DNA of 64,000 nucleotides from Symsagittifera roscoffensis (Eukaryota > Xenacoelomorpha > Acoela > Convolutidae). The DNA lies in the NCBI RefSeq assembly GCF_963678635.1, contig NC_087063.1, positions 73,865,617-73,929,616 on the forward strand, read 5' to 3'. The notes beneath the pieces were generated by a model. That model worked only from the letters and a program-made list of their open reading frames with translations, searched no databases and was not told the DNA's origin. The translations under genes were made by a program, and so were the position numbers. The number at the start of each line of letters is the position of its first letter. Positions within the stretch are counted from its first letter, which is position 1. Below, in pieces: positions 24,395 through 59,991 of this stretch.

Positions 24395-25047
24395 CTGTGT
24401 CTGTAAGTTGGAAACTGAAGTAATTGAAGTCAAAATTAGTATCTGAATGAGAACAAGAAAAAATCTAACAGCCTACAATTTGTATCGAAAGGTGTGAGTT
24501 CAAAAAAGGAAGTTACAACGAATTACATATGATGATATTCGAGCGATATAGTTAAAACATACCACGAAGTTTTTTCAAAAGCTCGTTCAAATGAATTTCT
24601 TTGACTGAACTGGTGGCGCAAAACTTTCAATTTGAGACCCTTTAGTCAGTTTCAGCGGGCGTAAAATATTATCTTATCATAATTAAATATTGACTCGAAA
24701 GATTTATCTAGGTATTCGACTGATTTAAACTGCAGAGGTGTTCATTTTTAAAAAAGCTCCTTATAAGCGTTATGACAAAGTGACGACATTTTCACTCATG
24801 GCTAAAAATAAAGTTCGATCAACAATCAGTCTATCTTCAAAAAGAAATGAAAGCTGACCGACCATATTTGCACACTATAATGCTCATCATTAGTTTTGTC
24901 ACGAACTTTAAATGTTCTTCTTAGATTTTAATCCAGCTTCTTGTTCGTAGAAAGGCTATTTTCTGACCGTGTGTTTCTCTAACAAGGAACAGATCACCAC
25001 TGCAAAAACTTAAATAACTTTTGATGTGAGAAAAAAAATCACAAGAA

Positions 25048-25572
25048 ACAAGGATAGCAGAATGTTCCGACCATATGCTCCGAAAGAATGTTCCGACCAC
25101 ATTCAACTAAAGCAAAATAGATTTTTTAGCTTCTTCAAATAAGTGTCGTTTGAGTGGGTGGTGTGATTCGAGAACTAAACGAACTTTTTCATATTTTTTG
25201 CACAATAGTTTTAATTTCTTTTTTGAAAATCTTTAATGTCAAATAAGCGCTGAAAGAAACATCCAAAATTAATAGTAAAATCAAGTTTTGTGAGCCTAAA
25301 AATATTTTTTAAAAATAGCTTATTTCCATATAACGAACGCTAATCGATCGCGGTTTTTTCACTAGAAATTGAACTAAAAATCGAAAATTTTACTGACGTT
25401 TTTTTCGACACTGGGAAAATTTTTCGGACATTTTTTTATGTCGTTCAAACCACGACTGAACGGGCTTTAATATGATATACCACTCACCTCTGTCCGATGA
25501 TTTTGCGTGGGAAACAAAAAACCGAAAACACCTGAATACAAAGTTCCTCCCCATTTTCAATGGTCAGGACAA
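25048..25572 (+). mobile_element. HPE-B element, full length
   Basis: Starts ACAAGGATAGCAGAATGTTCCG (hairpin eroded) and ends with hairpin CCATT-TTC-AATGG then TCAGGACAA. The interior includes CGACACTGGGAAAATTTTTC and CACGACTGAACGGGC. It is followed at once by ACAAGGATAAC, the beginning of another copy, in the same head-to-tail arrangement as HPE-A. Confidence 0.75.
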
Positions 25573-25778
25573 CAAGGATAACAATAATTCCAACGTACTC
25601 TAAGTACAATAATTAGAAAATATTTTAAAAAAATCGTTTTCTAACTTTTTTCAGGCCATGTTGTAACTGCGTTCTGTTAGAATAAAAACAGTCCAACCAC
25701 AACATCAACCGATAACAATATCGTTTATCGTTACATTTTCGCTACGCTTTAATGATAATGGTATATATTCATTCATTA

Positions 25779-26494
25779 TTGTTCCGACCATTGAAAATGG
25801 GGAGTAATATTGTATTTGGATGTGTTTTAGTTTTCTCTTTTTCTGTTTTCCAAGTAAAATCACGCACCACAAATCATCATCGGATTGGGTTGAGTGATAT
25901 ATCATAATCGTAATTCACATATTGGGTAATCGTAATTCGGATTACATCAAAAGTTTTTCCAAAAATTTGTCTCAGTGTAGAAAAAAAACGGGTTTGAAGT
26001 TTTTGGGATGCCTAATTTCGAGCAAGTAACGCAATCGAGTAATGTAAGTTTTATAAAAATTGGACATTTAGGCTCAGAAAACTAGATTTTTCTAAACAGA
26101 AAACTTCATTTAAAATTGCTTTTACCGCTTCCTTGGCCATAAAAATTTTTCTTTAAGCTTGAAAGCTTCCTGGGCCATAAATTGTCTTAAAACCTTCCTT
26201 GGCCATGAGCTTTCTTAAAACCTTCATGTCCAAAAAAATTATTTTGTGCAACTAGAACTTTTAAACAATTTTTTTGAATTTTTTTTCTCTATACTTGTCT
26301 GCTATTCGTTTTTTTAAACCAATTGTTCACAATTTTGCCTAATTCGCTAAATTAAGCATTGGTGTGATTTTCTCATTCTGTCATAGACAAAAACGACACA
26401 AAAATTAAAAAAAGAAAACTCGTTTCCTTGTAGTTTTTATATGAATATGGTTGGAACATTCTGTGCTACTTGCACAGCAACCGGCTATCCTTGG
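25779..26494 (-). mobile_element. HPE-B element, full length, reverse
   Basis: Left end TTGTTCCGACCATTGAAAAT (3' hairpin in reverse). Right end contains the perfect 5' hairpin CTGTGC-TACTT-GCACAG followed by CAACCGGCTATCCTTGG. About 716 bp, non-coding. Confidence 0.75.
26127..26240. repeat. Short tandem array of CTTCCTTGGCCATAAA
   Basis: Three to four imperfect units of about 35-45 bp, CTTCCTTGGCCAT plus a T-rich spacer with CTTAAAACC. It lies inside the reverse HPE-B copy. Confidence 0.6.
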
Positions 26495-26817
26495 TTTTAT
26501 TCATCTTTTGTTCACGTAAGTTACAATATCATAATTTTACTATAAGGAAAGAGCGAGTACAGTCAAAAGGTTGCTATAAAAAATTTTAATAGCCGATAGC
26601 GACAAAAGAAATTTGGCTGCTAAGGTATGACTTGAAGAGAATGAATAAGTTCGTCAAATTGAATCTCAATTTCTCATTAATCGTTAACCAAAACTTTAGC
26701 TGGCTGATATTGCGACTGATCAGAATGACAGATAATCATTTTTTTAATCAATAGCACAGATTTATTAGTTGAATTTTAATGCAGACGGAAGAAAATCGTA
26801 TGTAAAAGGACAATAAA

Positions 26818-27306
26818 GTGCTGATTTAAAATAACCGGACAAAACTAACAAAAGTTGAAATTTCAAACACGTTTTTCTCAAATTGTGTTGAGATAAGACA
26901 AACAGTGAACAGGACAAAAGTTGCTTAGAATTTCACCAGAGTTAATATGGTGCAATTTATTCTCCAAAATTGTCAACCAAAAATTTACCCCAAAAATGGG
27001 TCATCTAGAGTTATTTTTTAACTAATCTAGAGTTATGCTGAAACTACCTTAGTAATAGAGGAGAAAATTATAACATAAAAAGCCATTTACATAGTTCAAC
27101 AAAGTTCTAGGAGGCTGAAATCTCCAAAAATTTGCTTAAATCTCCAAAAATTTCGGAGAAAAAATTGCACCACATTAATTCTGGTGAAATTCCAAGCAAC
27201 ATTTGTTCTCTTCACTTTTTGTCCAATCTTAATCCAATTTGACAGAAACGCGTTTGAAATTTCAAGTTTTGTTCGTTTTGTCCGGTTAATTTAAATCAGT
27301 ATTTTA
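26818..27306. mobile_element. Foldback MITE with about 150-bp TIRs
   Basis: The outer ends (A/G)CTGATTTAAA-TAACCGGACA and inner segments (GTTGAAATTTC, AATTTCACCAGA, TGGTGCAATTT) recur as inverted copies at 26818-26965 and 27150-27306, around 80-90% alike by eye. The middle of about 190 bp has no ORF. Confidence 0.8.
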
Positions 27307-27611
27307 TCATCTACCCTATGAACCAATGTACACCCTGCCTATGCTAATCCCCTTGCGCAATTCTTACTCGTACGAAAACACCCGACAATTAACTCGACTT
27401 TTCATCAGTGACATTCAGGAACATATATGAAAGTCGTAAGAATGAGCTGCATTACATGGGGATTATCTCAGTTGAAATTGTAAAAACAATTTGGGCGACA
27501 CGAGTTCGAGAAAAAACGCGCAAATAACAACAATATCCTCTGGAAGTATTCAAGACGTGACACGCAAACAAGTCATTGAAAAACTGACTTGTTTTTCAAT
27601 TTAACCGTTTG

Positions 27612-27812
27612 AAAAAACAGGTCTAGGCCAGATTCAAATTCAGGACCTTTGCTACCCAGGCGTACTCGTTACCTCCAGTCTAAAATGGCTGAGAACGCTC
27701 AGAATTTAAATTCATTATGAAACAAGGTACAACAAGAGATGAGTCCAGAAGTCCACTAAAGATGACGGACAAAGTTATTGAAGGGAAAAAAGTATGTTAC
27801 CTGATTGCAATA
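27612..27812 (-). repeat. tRNA-like SINE copy
   Basis: The reverse strand carries an A-box-like TAGACTGGAGGTAACGAG and a B-box-like GAATTTGAATCTG about 40 bp later. It shares sequence with 36998-37164, from ACCAGG across CAGGACCTTTGC to GATTGCAATA. Confidence 0.6.
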
Positions 27813-27824
27813 CATTTATTACCG

Positions 27825-28225
27825 CAAAACATAGTCAACTGACAGTTGTAACAGAGCAATGAACGCAAAGAAACAAAAAAAACTGTCGTTTTTTGAAAAA
27901 AACTTCAACTTGCGAATTTTTAAGAGAAAATATATGCCGTGAAAGCTCTTTGAATTTCAAACAATTTATGTTTGACCCTATTTGAGAAAACTGTATCAAT
28001 AACTAAAATTTTCATTTCGCTGCATTATCTGATAATTAAATTCCATTTTCAAAACTAAAAGTCCGTCACGTTTTTCTAACCGCGTATGCCCTGTAAAAAT
28101 ATAGTTTACCTTTAAAAAACCAGAAGTCTAATCGCGTAAAATCAAAATTGAGCGTGAACTAAATACAGATTTTTCCTGAAAAAAAAGAGTACTCAACATG
28201 TTCATTTCTTTCAAAAAAGAATAGG
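27825..28225 (+). repeat. Family C dispersed repeat
   Basis: AAAACATAGTCAACTGACAG to about AAAAGAGTACTCAACATG, with the same block order (GAGCAATGAACGCAAAG, TTTATGTTTGAC, GAGAAAACTGTATCAA). Confidence 0.65.
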
Positions 28226-28249
28226 TCGGACCAGGGTAGGTCAAAAACT

Positions 28250-28680
28250 AATCGGTTAACAGAAATATAAGTTTCAGTTAATTGCAATGTTAAAAAATAA
28301 TCATCAATTAATTGTCACAACCCAAAATTGCAATTAATTGTAAGCACGAAGCATGACTCTTGGTTAACAAATTTTGACACGAGTTCATTGTCCAAGTAAT
28401 TTTTGTTGATTTTCAGAAAAAACTGCATTTCCAGATTTTGCTGCATCAAATTTGGCCGAAGACCAGAATATGCATATTCTACAGTACTGAAAAATCTTTC
28501 AAGCTAATTTGAAATCGGAAGGAAAAATGTAATTTTTTTTCTGAGAAATGTGCGGGTGTCAATTGCAATTCATTGGCGCAATCAATTAATTGTAATTGGT
28601 CAGGAGTGGCATTCTATTGATTGCAATAAGAAGATCAATTATAATTGCTCTTAATTGCAATGACAATTTATTTTTGACCT
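28250..28680. repeat. Cluster of TTAATTGCAATT palindromes
   Basis: AATTGCAATT or AATTAATTG variants occur about ten times (for example 28277, 28309, 28333, 28560, 28580, 28650). Self-complementary, non-coding. Confidence 0.55.
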
Positions 28681-30602
28681 GCCCTACAACACACTCCACA
28701 GCAAGCTATGGTCTCGCAATTCTAACCATTTGGTCAGTTCGTGGGGTATTCAACATATTCAGAGCTCAACCTCTTAAAGTTAAACATAGTCAGGGCATTA
28801 AACCCATAAACCTACCCGGTTCTGATAACCTAACCACTCCTCCAGCCTGCCTATTTTATTATGGCTTCCGTCACAATTACATGTTTTTTTACAGCAAATG
28901 GACAAATAACGTGCTTTTACCTATAACGCATATATGTTAACATATTTCATCATTTTACTGGCAATTGGGATGAAAACTAAATGCATTTCGAAAAAAAAAT
29001 AGTACTGTGCCGAATGATCGACTGACAGATAAATTGGGTGAAAACCTTTCTTCCGGTTAAAAATTGACAGAACTCGTCTTACCATTTATTATACTAACTT
29101 CCAATTTTTTAAATTCTCTCTATTATTAAAGTGTACTGCACACGATCAGACTTAGAATGAACTGAATTTTTGCAATAGAACGTAACCTCCAGTAGGACAA
29201 ATATTTATTTCTGGGACAAATTTTTCAAGTATTATTAGTCAAATAAAGTTTTAAAGAAAGATGATGGAATGAAACATATTTTTATGGGAATTTTGTCAAA
29301 ATTCCTATGACCTCCACGGGCTACAACTTCGGCTTGTAATTAATTAAAAAACCGAATGATAATAATTTATTTTCAGTATTAATCGACAGACTAATTTCAT
29401 ATTTACTGCCGATATGCAATTTTTATAGGAAGTAGTAACACAGCTCTTAAGTCTAAATCACAAAACACACATTTGAAAACTGTCCTAAAAATATAAGTAC
29501 GAAGAACTTACTTTTTTACAATTCAATTTTATAGAAAACTGGTTCTTATATTAAATCACTCGGCTTCTTTCAGTAAATCATCTTCAAACAAGCGTTGGTT
29601 CCCAGCCTTCGCTAAATATTTTGATACCTTAATTAAATTCTTTACTTTGAGCATGGGCAAGTGAACACGATCAATAACACAGTAGAGCTAGATGCAAAAA
29701 AAAAACTGAAAAATGCCTAAAACTTTTCTAATAAAATATTATTAATAACAAGATATATTTTAACAACACAGCAATTTCTTGTTGATACACCTAAACGTTT
29801 CATAGCAACCATAAGAATAAACTCTAATTAATATATAAAATATAACTTGACCTTAATTGAAGAGCAAAAATATGAGATAATAAGAACCAGTTTTCATCAA
29901 AATAAATTCAAACGAACAGTATTCAAACCAATTCAACCCATTCGAGAAAATAATTTGTGACACTCAAATCTTCTTTTGGGTAAGAAATCTGATAACGAGA
30001 AAACAATTTATTAAATTGATACTATAAAAAAATATTCATATAAACATGTTTACATAGCAGCTACGTAACAGTTCAATTTCGCGTAGCATGCGCTGATGAG
30101 ATAAGGATGACTCTTATTAAGTAATTTAACTGGAATTTCAAATGATTCAAATTAAATAGAAAAAATTGAAGATATAATCTACAATTAAAATGTACAGTTA
30201 TAGTGGCACCGCGTGTAGCGAATTTTGGATCCAGTGACAAGAAGCAAATTCTAATTTATCAATTCTTTCGAGCAAATAGACTTACCGAACCCACTTCTCA
30301 TCGCAACCATTTTTTTGCTCGAGAAAAAAGGATACAGGGGTTTTGGAATTGTGTGGATATTTCGTAAACCAGAATTTCAATAAATAAAACGCATACAATC
30401 ATTTATAGCGTAGTTCATTTCGTGTCACTGGCCTCGTTTAAGCATAGGCATATTGTGTTATGAGGGTAAGGTAGGGTGGGTTCCATAGGCTGATTGGTGT
30501 GCTGAAGAATGAGGCGAAGGAACTCATTCAGTGCATCAGTGTACTCTGCCATTAGAGGAGTATGAAGTTGAGGAATCTTAGCGCGAGGATCTGAGGTCGG
30601 TG
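28681..30602. other. No gene seen; mannosidase 3' flank
   Basis: No supported coding exon. The 114-codon ORF at 28596 starts at TTG and has no recognisable features. The mannosidase 3' UTR must lie in the right part, from 30602 downwards. Confidence 0.5.
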
Positions 30603-54909
<24,307 letters not shown>

Positions 54910-54940
54910 ATCTCAACCACCGGCTGATTTTTCTCCCATG

Positions 54941-55023
54941 TCCTGCCTAAAAAATATTCTAGATTTCAGCCTAGAATAGAGCCTCAATAACAAAACAGAG
55001 CGTTTCACGATCAAAACAAACTA
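54941..55023. repeat. 83-bp perfect direct repeat, copy 2
   Basis: Second copy, starting about 30 bp upstream of the mannosidase ATG, so it covers the presumed 5' UTR or promoter. Confidence 0.95.
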
Positions 55024-55417
55024 ATGGTGCAAAATCAATATGAAAGCATTTTTTTTAAATGTCGTAAACAGAAACAAAATATTGAAAAAACGGCAGTTTT
55101 GATATTACGGCCTTGTGATTTAAATATTTATCAGCGTTTAACGCACCTCCGGTGCTTCGAATTTTTTAGACAGCTCAGGAAAAACCGCACATGTTGAAAA
55201 AAAATCTGCAAACTTTTAGTGTACTCTGACTGCACCCAATTACAGGGTTGGTAATTTCCAACTTTTTAATTTTTTTAAATTCCCATTTTAAACGCGTCAT
55301 CTCGAAATTTTAATGGGCCTTTGGAGAACTTTGGAGGCCAAATTTGCGACCACTGAGAGCATCTGATAGCACCCTACTATACGGTTGGGAATTTCAAATT
55401 TCGGGAATTGTTTTTTT

Positions 55418-55884
55418 GGTACTACTATGATAGAGTCGTCCCTCGAAAAAGCAACTATGATAGACAGGTCCCGCATGCATTTCGCATGTTATAATTTTGA
55501 AAACTAATTTGCGTATAAATTATTCATTTCAAAAATCTTGCAAAATATGTTCAGCCAGAAACTTTTCAGATTGAAAATTGCAATAACTATTGTTTATATA
55601 TTGAAATTTGCTCGCTGTACTTTATTTTACGATTTAACAACCATATAATTGGGTTGACTTATTTGTCATCAAAACCCACTATTGGCGGTTTTTTTTTAAT
55701 TTCAACCTTAAAATGGTGAGGGGGAGGTTTTAAGAGCTAACAAAACATGAAATTTGTTTGAAAATAAACTGCGACATCTTTCTGAAAGGCGTAATCATAA
55801 TTATTAAACGATTTGAGAGCTCTAGGTGTCGTATTCTCAAGGGACCTGGTTATTTTCAAGGGACCACTCTATCATAGTAGTACC
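55418..55884. mobile_element. MITE with about 32-bp TIRs and 8-bp TSD (hAT-like)
   Basis: The ends are inverted repeats beginning GGTACTACTATGATAGAG, about 32 bp with 2 mismatches. Both sides carry the same 8-mer GTTTTTTT (55410-55417 and 55885-55892), a target-site duplication of hAT length, although T-rich. A shorter internal repeat CTATGATAGACAGGTCCC lies just inside the left end. No transposase is encoded. Confidence 0.75.
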
Positions 55885-57577
55885 GTTTTTTTAAATTTAA
55901 GATTCCCGACAAAAATTGAAAAAATCACAAAAAACGTCTTATGTCGGAAACTAAAATGATTTGAGCATTCATAAATAGAGTTAAGATTTGAGACGCCTGG
56001 GTATACGCTGACAATAAGGTAAAGTCTACATGAAGTTGGTAGTTTCAAATTTTGCGAATTTCTTTGTAGATAATTTCTTGGAGAAATTTTGAAAAAATTG
56101 TGACATTCGACCAGAATGGCCAAAATGCAATTTATGCAGGCTTCGAATTTTTAGCAGTAAGCCTTCCGAGTTGATGATTTCGAAGGATTAGCGACGTTAT
56201 TGGAACGTTTAGCCAAACGGTGAGGGCTAGAATGTTCTAGTATTTTAAATTTTCAAAAATTCGAATGATGACGTCACATTTCTGAGAAATGCTGAAACGG
56301 CCATTTTAACAAAAAAGCGAGTAAAAAGCAGAACAACTTTTATCTGTGATTGCGAACAGAACGAAAATCGAGATTAAAGAAAAACAACAACGAACTACAA
56401 TAGCAGAGAACGTTCCAAGTTGCAACTATTGTGCTGCTACAATAGTTCCAAGGCCGTTGCCAACAACGGTGAAGGGTGAGAACCAGCCTTCCGGATTGGT
56501 GTGAAATTGAACTTAAGGAGCTTGATTCACTGGATTCAAGAATCCGGAAGGGTTTCGGGACTGGAACTTTTAGCCTTTTATATAAACTTTTAGCTTCTTG
56601 TCATGTCCTGAATTGAATTTAATTAACAACTGGATTCGTTTTGATAAGGATGAGAAGCTAGGAGTTGGGGGAAAGGGTTGATCCATCTTCGATGGAGATG
56701 ATGATTTTTATCTACTGAACAAAAACAATAGTAATATGATAAGTAGTAGCCCTGTTTTTAGGAGTGACCTCGTGGTCTGGGGATACTGAGACCCAGCCAT
56801 GAGCTCACTAACTTTGCATGTAATTCAGTTAATTTGAGCGTTCTGGTCGAAGCCGGAGAACAGTAACGTTTTTGTCAGCCTGATGTAAGAAAGACCACCG
56901 AAAAGTACTGGCTTGGTAGAGACGGTGAAAAACATGCGAAGCTCTGTTTAGACGCTAGCCAGTCGTCTTAAGACTTAGTTTTGTTATCCGTCGATATGTA
57001 TCTTCCGGGCGAATGTTACATGTATGTTTTTATGGCGCTCCTGGGTGTTATTCTTTCGTAATATCATGACCGGCGGAACCGTTAACGAGCACTCCGCGCC
57101 GAGCGGATGCTCACATTAACGCCCTTAATAGGCCTAAACTGCCGGGGCGGAAGGGTAGTTCGGAACGCGGAAGCCTTCCGGGTTGCCGTGAATAGTTTTT
57201 TAACCTAGTTAAGACCGAAAATTCATGAACCAGGAAGGGTGGGGGGAATCGCGAACCCCTCATCCCCTGAGTGGTTTGTGACCAAAAACACTTAAAGATA
57301 TAAGCAAAACCAAACAAAAAGTAGTATAGTACCCAAGAAAAACAAAAAACATAAAAAATAACCGAAAAAACCAAAAACAGTAAAAAAGTAAAAAATCAGT
57401 AGAAATCATCCCCCCAGACAAGATGTGATTCAACCCCCCCGTTTGTTGTTGATAGATATATTGTTGTTACAGGCATTTATATCAGTCAGGATCGTTACGA
57501 TCAATTTTGTGGCCCGTTTGTGAGGCTTGTACTGTAGGGTTATTTGAGCATTTAAGCACGTTAATGATAAATTGCGC

Positions 57578-59213
57578 TCAATCCGGAGGGGTCAGCTGAT
57601 TTGCGCTCAATTCGGAAGGGTCTTGGGTGAAGACCGATCCGGCAAGCAGTACAAGGAGCAACAAGAAGGGGCTCAACGACAACAACAATCGACTGTTGGG
57701 TATCGTTAACAAGTTTTGTATCCATTTTGGTACAAAAAGTAAGATAGTAATCTGTGGGGGGCTCGACAGTGCTGCACTGTAGTGACCCTTCACCGAACTG
57801 CGAATATCCGAGTTAAGCACCTTAATTCGGATAATAAACAAACCCGGAGGGGTATAGTATTACTAATATTATTACTTAAATAGCCTATATTAATAGTCTT
57901 ATATCGTTTTTCAGTGAAAAACAACGAAAACAGACCGGTTTTTAGGGTCAAAATAGCGATATTTTGATCCCCCCACAAGTCGCGATTTTTGAGATATCGA
58001 TATTTTTTGAAACGGAAAAAAGCGCTAAGTTAGTGTGTTACATCGTAACTGCACTACTGTAATAAGTAGAACCGGTTAACTTTAGTTCGGAAGTGGTTGG
58101 AACTAGTTTGGTACCAAAAACCAAATTTTCCCAATTTTTGATAGTAAGAAACACTATAAAATCAGAAAATTTTTTGAAATCTTTGAGTTAGGACAGTAAA
58201 AATAGTTGTTCGGACAACGTCCACTAGTGAATCTACGAGTTTTAAAACCCGCTACCCGAAAGCCTTCCGGGTTGCAGAGAAATCGAACATAACGTGTTTG
58301 ATTTGGTGGATTCATCAATCCGGAGGGGTCCAGGTAGCATAGTTTTTCGCAAATTTTTTCTACAAAAGCGTTTTAGATCGGGTCTTTTACATTGAACTAG
58401 AAGAGTATAGGCCTTGTGAGCTCAGATCAATAATTTTTAGGTCGAAAGGACCAGATTTGCGGAAAAAGTTAGGCGGAACCTATAAGAGAGAAAATTTTTG
58501 AATTTGGAAAAAAGACGTTTTGGTTAATAACTTTGGAACTACAGAGCATATCGAGTCAATCTTGGTACCATTAGATCAGAAATTAGCTGAACTTACTAGT
58601 AGGAAAGAGAATTACTCGAAAAAGCGAGCGAGAAAGTTTTTTGAGATTGTTTTTAGCAAATTACACAAATCCGGAGGGGTACACCCTTCACGTTTTATAA
58701 ATTTTTCTGAAAAACCCTTATACCCCTACCAAAAGTTGATAGCGATTGAACTAAGTAATTTAGGACAGTTCTAGACAAAAAGGGAGGGCTGAAGGCACAA
58801 GACAACCATAATAGAGTCGAGATTAGGCAAGTGATAAGACCCTTCACCGTTAGTGTGAATTGTCAAATAAGTGCCTTAACTTCAATCCGGAGGGGTCTAG
58901 GAAAGGACCCTATACCCTTCCCAGTTAATTCAAACAGCATAATAGCAACGCAGAACGTATCCGGAGGGGTATAAGCTGAAATTAAGAAAACTACAAAAAG
59001 CTACTTTGACAGAGCTAAGGGCTCCCAATCCGGAGGGGTCGAAATTTTTCAAAGTCAGAGGGGTCCGAATCCGGAGGGGTCTACTTTCCACAAAACCGGA
59101 GGGGTCCGAATCCAGAGGGGTCTTATAGTTGCTAATTCCGAGGGGTCCCAATCCGGAGGGGTCTATATTCTGACAGTCCGGAAGGGTCCTATTTGTGCCA
59201 ATCCGGAGGGGTA
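57578..59213 (+). repeat. Dispersed AATCCGGAGGGGT motif array (about 17 copies)
   Basis: Near-identical 12-14-mers of the form (A)ATCCGGAGGGGT(C/A) occur around 57581, 57608, 57842, 58316, 58668, 58883, 58958, 59028, 59054-59150 (several) and 59174-59210. Spacing is irregular early and tightens to about 25-35 bp near 59.0-59.2 kb. The core TCCGGA is palindromic. Related forms (TCCGGAAGGGT, CCTTCCGGGTT) lie upstream at about 56490, 57170 and 58260. This may be a regulatory or RNA-structure array of the retroelement. Confidence 0.85.
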
Positions 59214-59443
59214 TCATTTTATTAAGGACTTAGGTAAACGAAAGAAAGACTAAAAAGCGAGAGGTATTAGGTTATTAATACACAGGCTAGGTATCAGTGA
59301 CTGCACTGGTAACTTGCCTTTCAAAAAGAACCAGACTAATACAAAACAGATCCGAACTCGGATATTCGCGACACTAAGTCTAAATTAGAAAGAGCGTGAC
59401 TCATTGGTGTGGATTGAAACATAATACGTTTTTGGGAAAAGTG

Positions 59444-59580
59444 ACTGCCCTGAGGATTTTAGTAGGTCTAGCTCGGGCAGTCCGAAGGCAGATAGGTAAC
59501 ACAATACTCGGTGGGTGCAATAGACGCCCACTTGAGAAAATTACTGCCTTCAAAGTTTTGTCTGTTTGGTGCAGCACCAA
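59444..59580 (+). promoter_or_regulatory. Three hairpins in the retroelement leader
   Basis: 59444-59481 has 7-bp arms ACTGCCC/GGGCAGT. 59511-59531 has arms GTGGGTG/CGCCCAC with one wobble pair. 59566-59580 is TTGGTGC-A-GCACCAA. They lie 400-550 nt upstream of gag, where retroelement RNAs often carry packaging or translation structures; the role here is inferred. Confidence 0.55.
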
Positions 59581-59991
59581 GCAGGGAAAGCTTTTTCTTT
59601 AAAAGACAGGTTCGACTATTGTACTGCGACCAACTAAGAGTACAAGACACATACGTTTTTTTTTATATATACATTCATATTGTGTCAATATATAATTCTT
59701 GTTTTTGATTTTAAATCAACCTAAACTGTGCTTGATTGGGTAGTGACTACACTATCTTTTAAATTGACTGATAACATCATATTGTGCTAGTTCCCAGATC
59801 TTTGGACCGATAATCGGCTAGTGTGAATAAATTTTATACAAACTATACTCTGACAACATACAGGGATTCGTGGTCACTATTTAATAGAATCTGGTGAAAT
59901 TTATTGTGTTGTGTCATTATTTTTGTTAATAAAACTATAAGGTCTCTAGCAATTGAGTCAAGAGTAGGCATAGGAAAGTGACAAATAAAGA

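Larger units (their letters stand above)
56440..59991 (+). other. Retroelement LTR/leader, non-coding
   Basis: About 3.5 kb without a convincing gene. It holds the TCCGGA motif array, modules in which CCTTCCGG(A/G)TT is followed by an inverted AATCCGGA(A/G)GG, and three hairpins near 59.5 kb. AATAAA hexamers occur close to the gag start, for example in GTTAATAAAACT at about 59930. Short ORFs here look incidental. Confidence 0.6.

Noticed and set aside
28596-28940. 114-codon plus-strand ORF
   Set aside because: It starts at TTG inside the AATTGCAATT palindrome cluster, has no recognisable motif and no splice-consistent context.
59545-59625. tRNA-like sequence with CAGGTTCGACTA in the retroelement leader
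   Set aside because: The T-stem is mismatched and the surrounding region folds as other hairpins.
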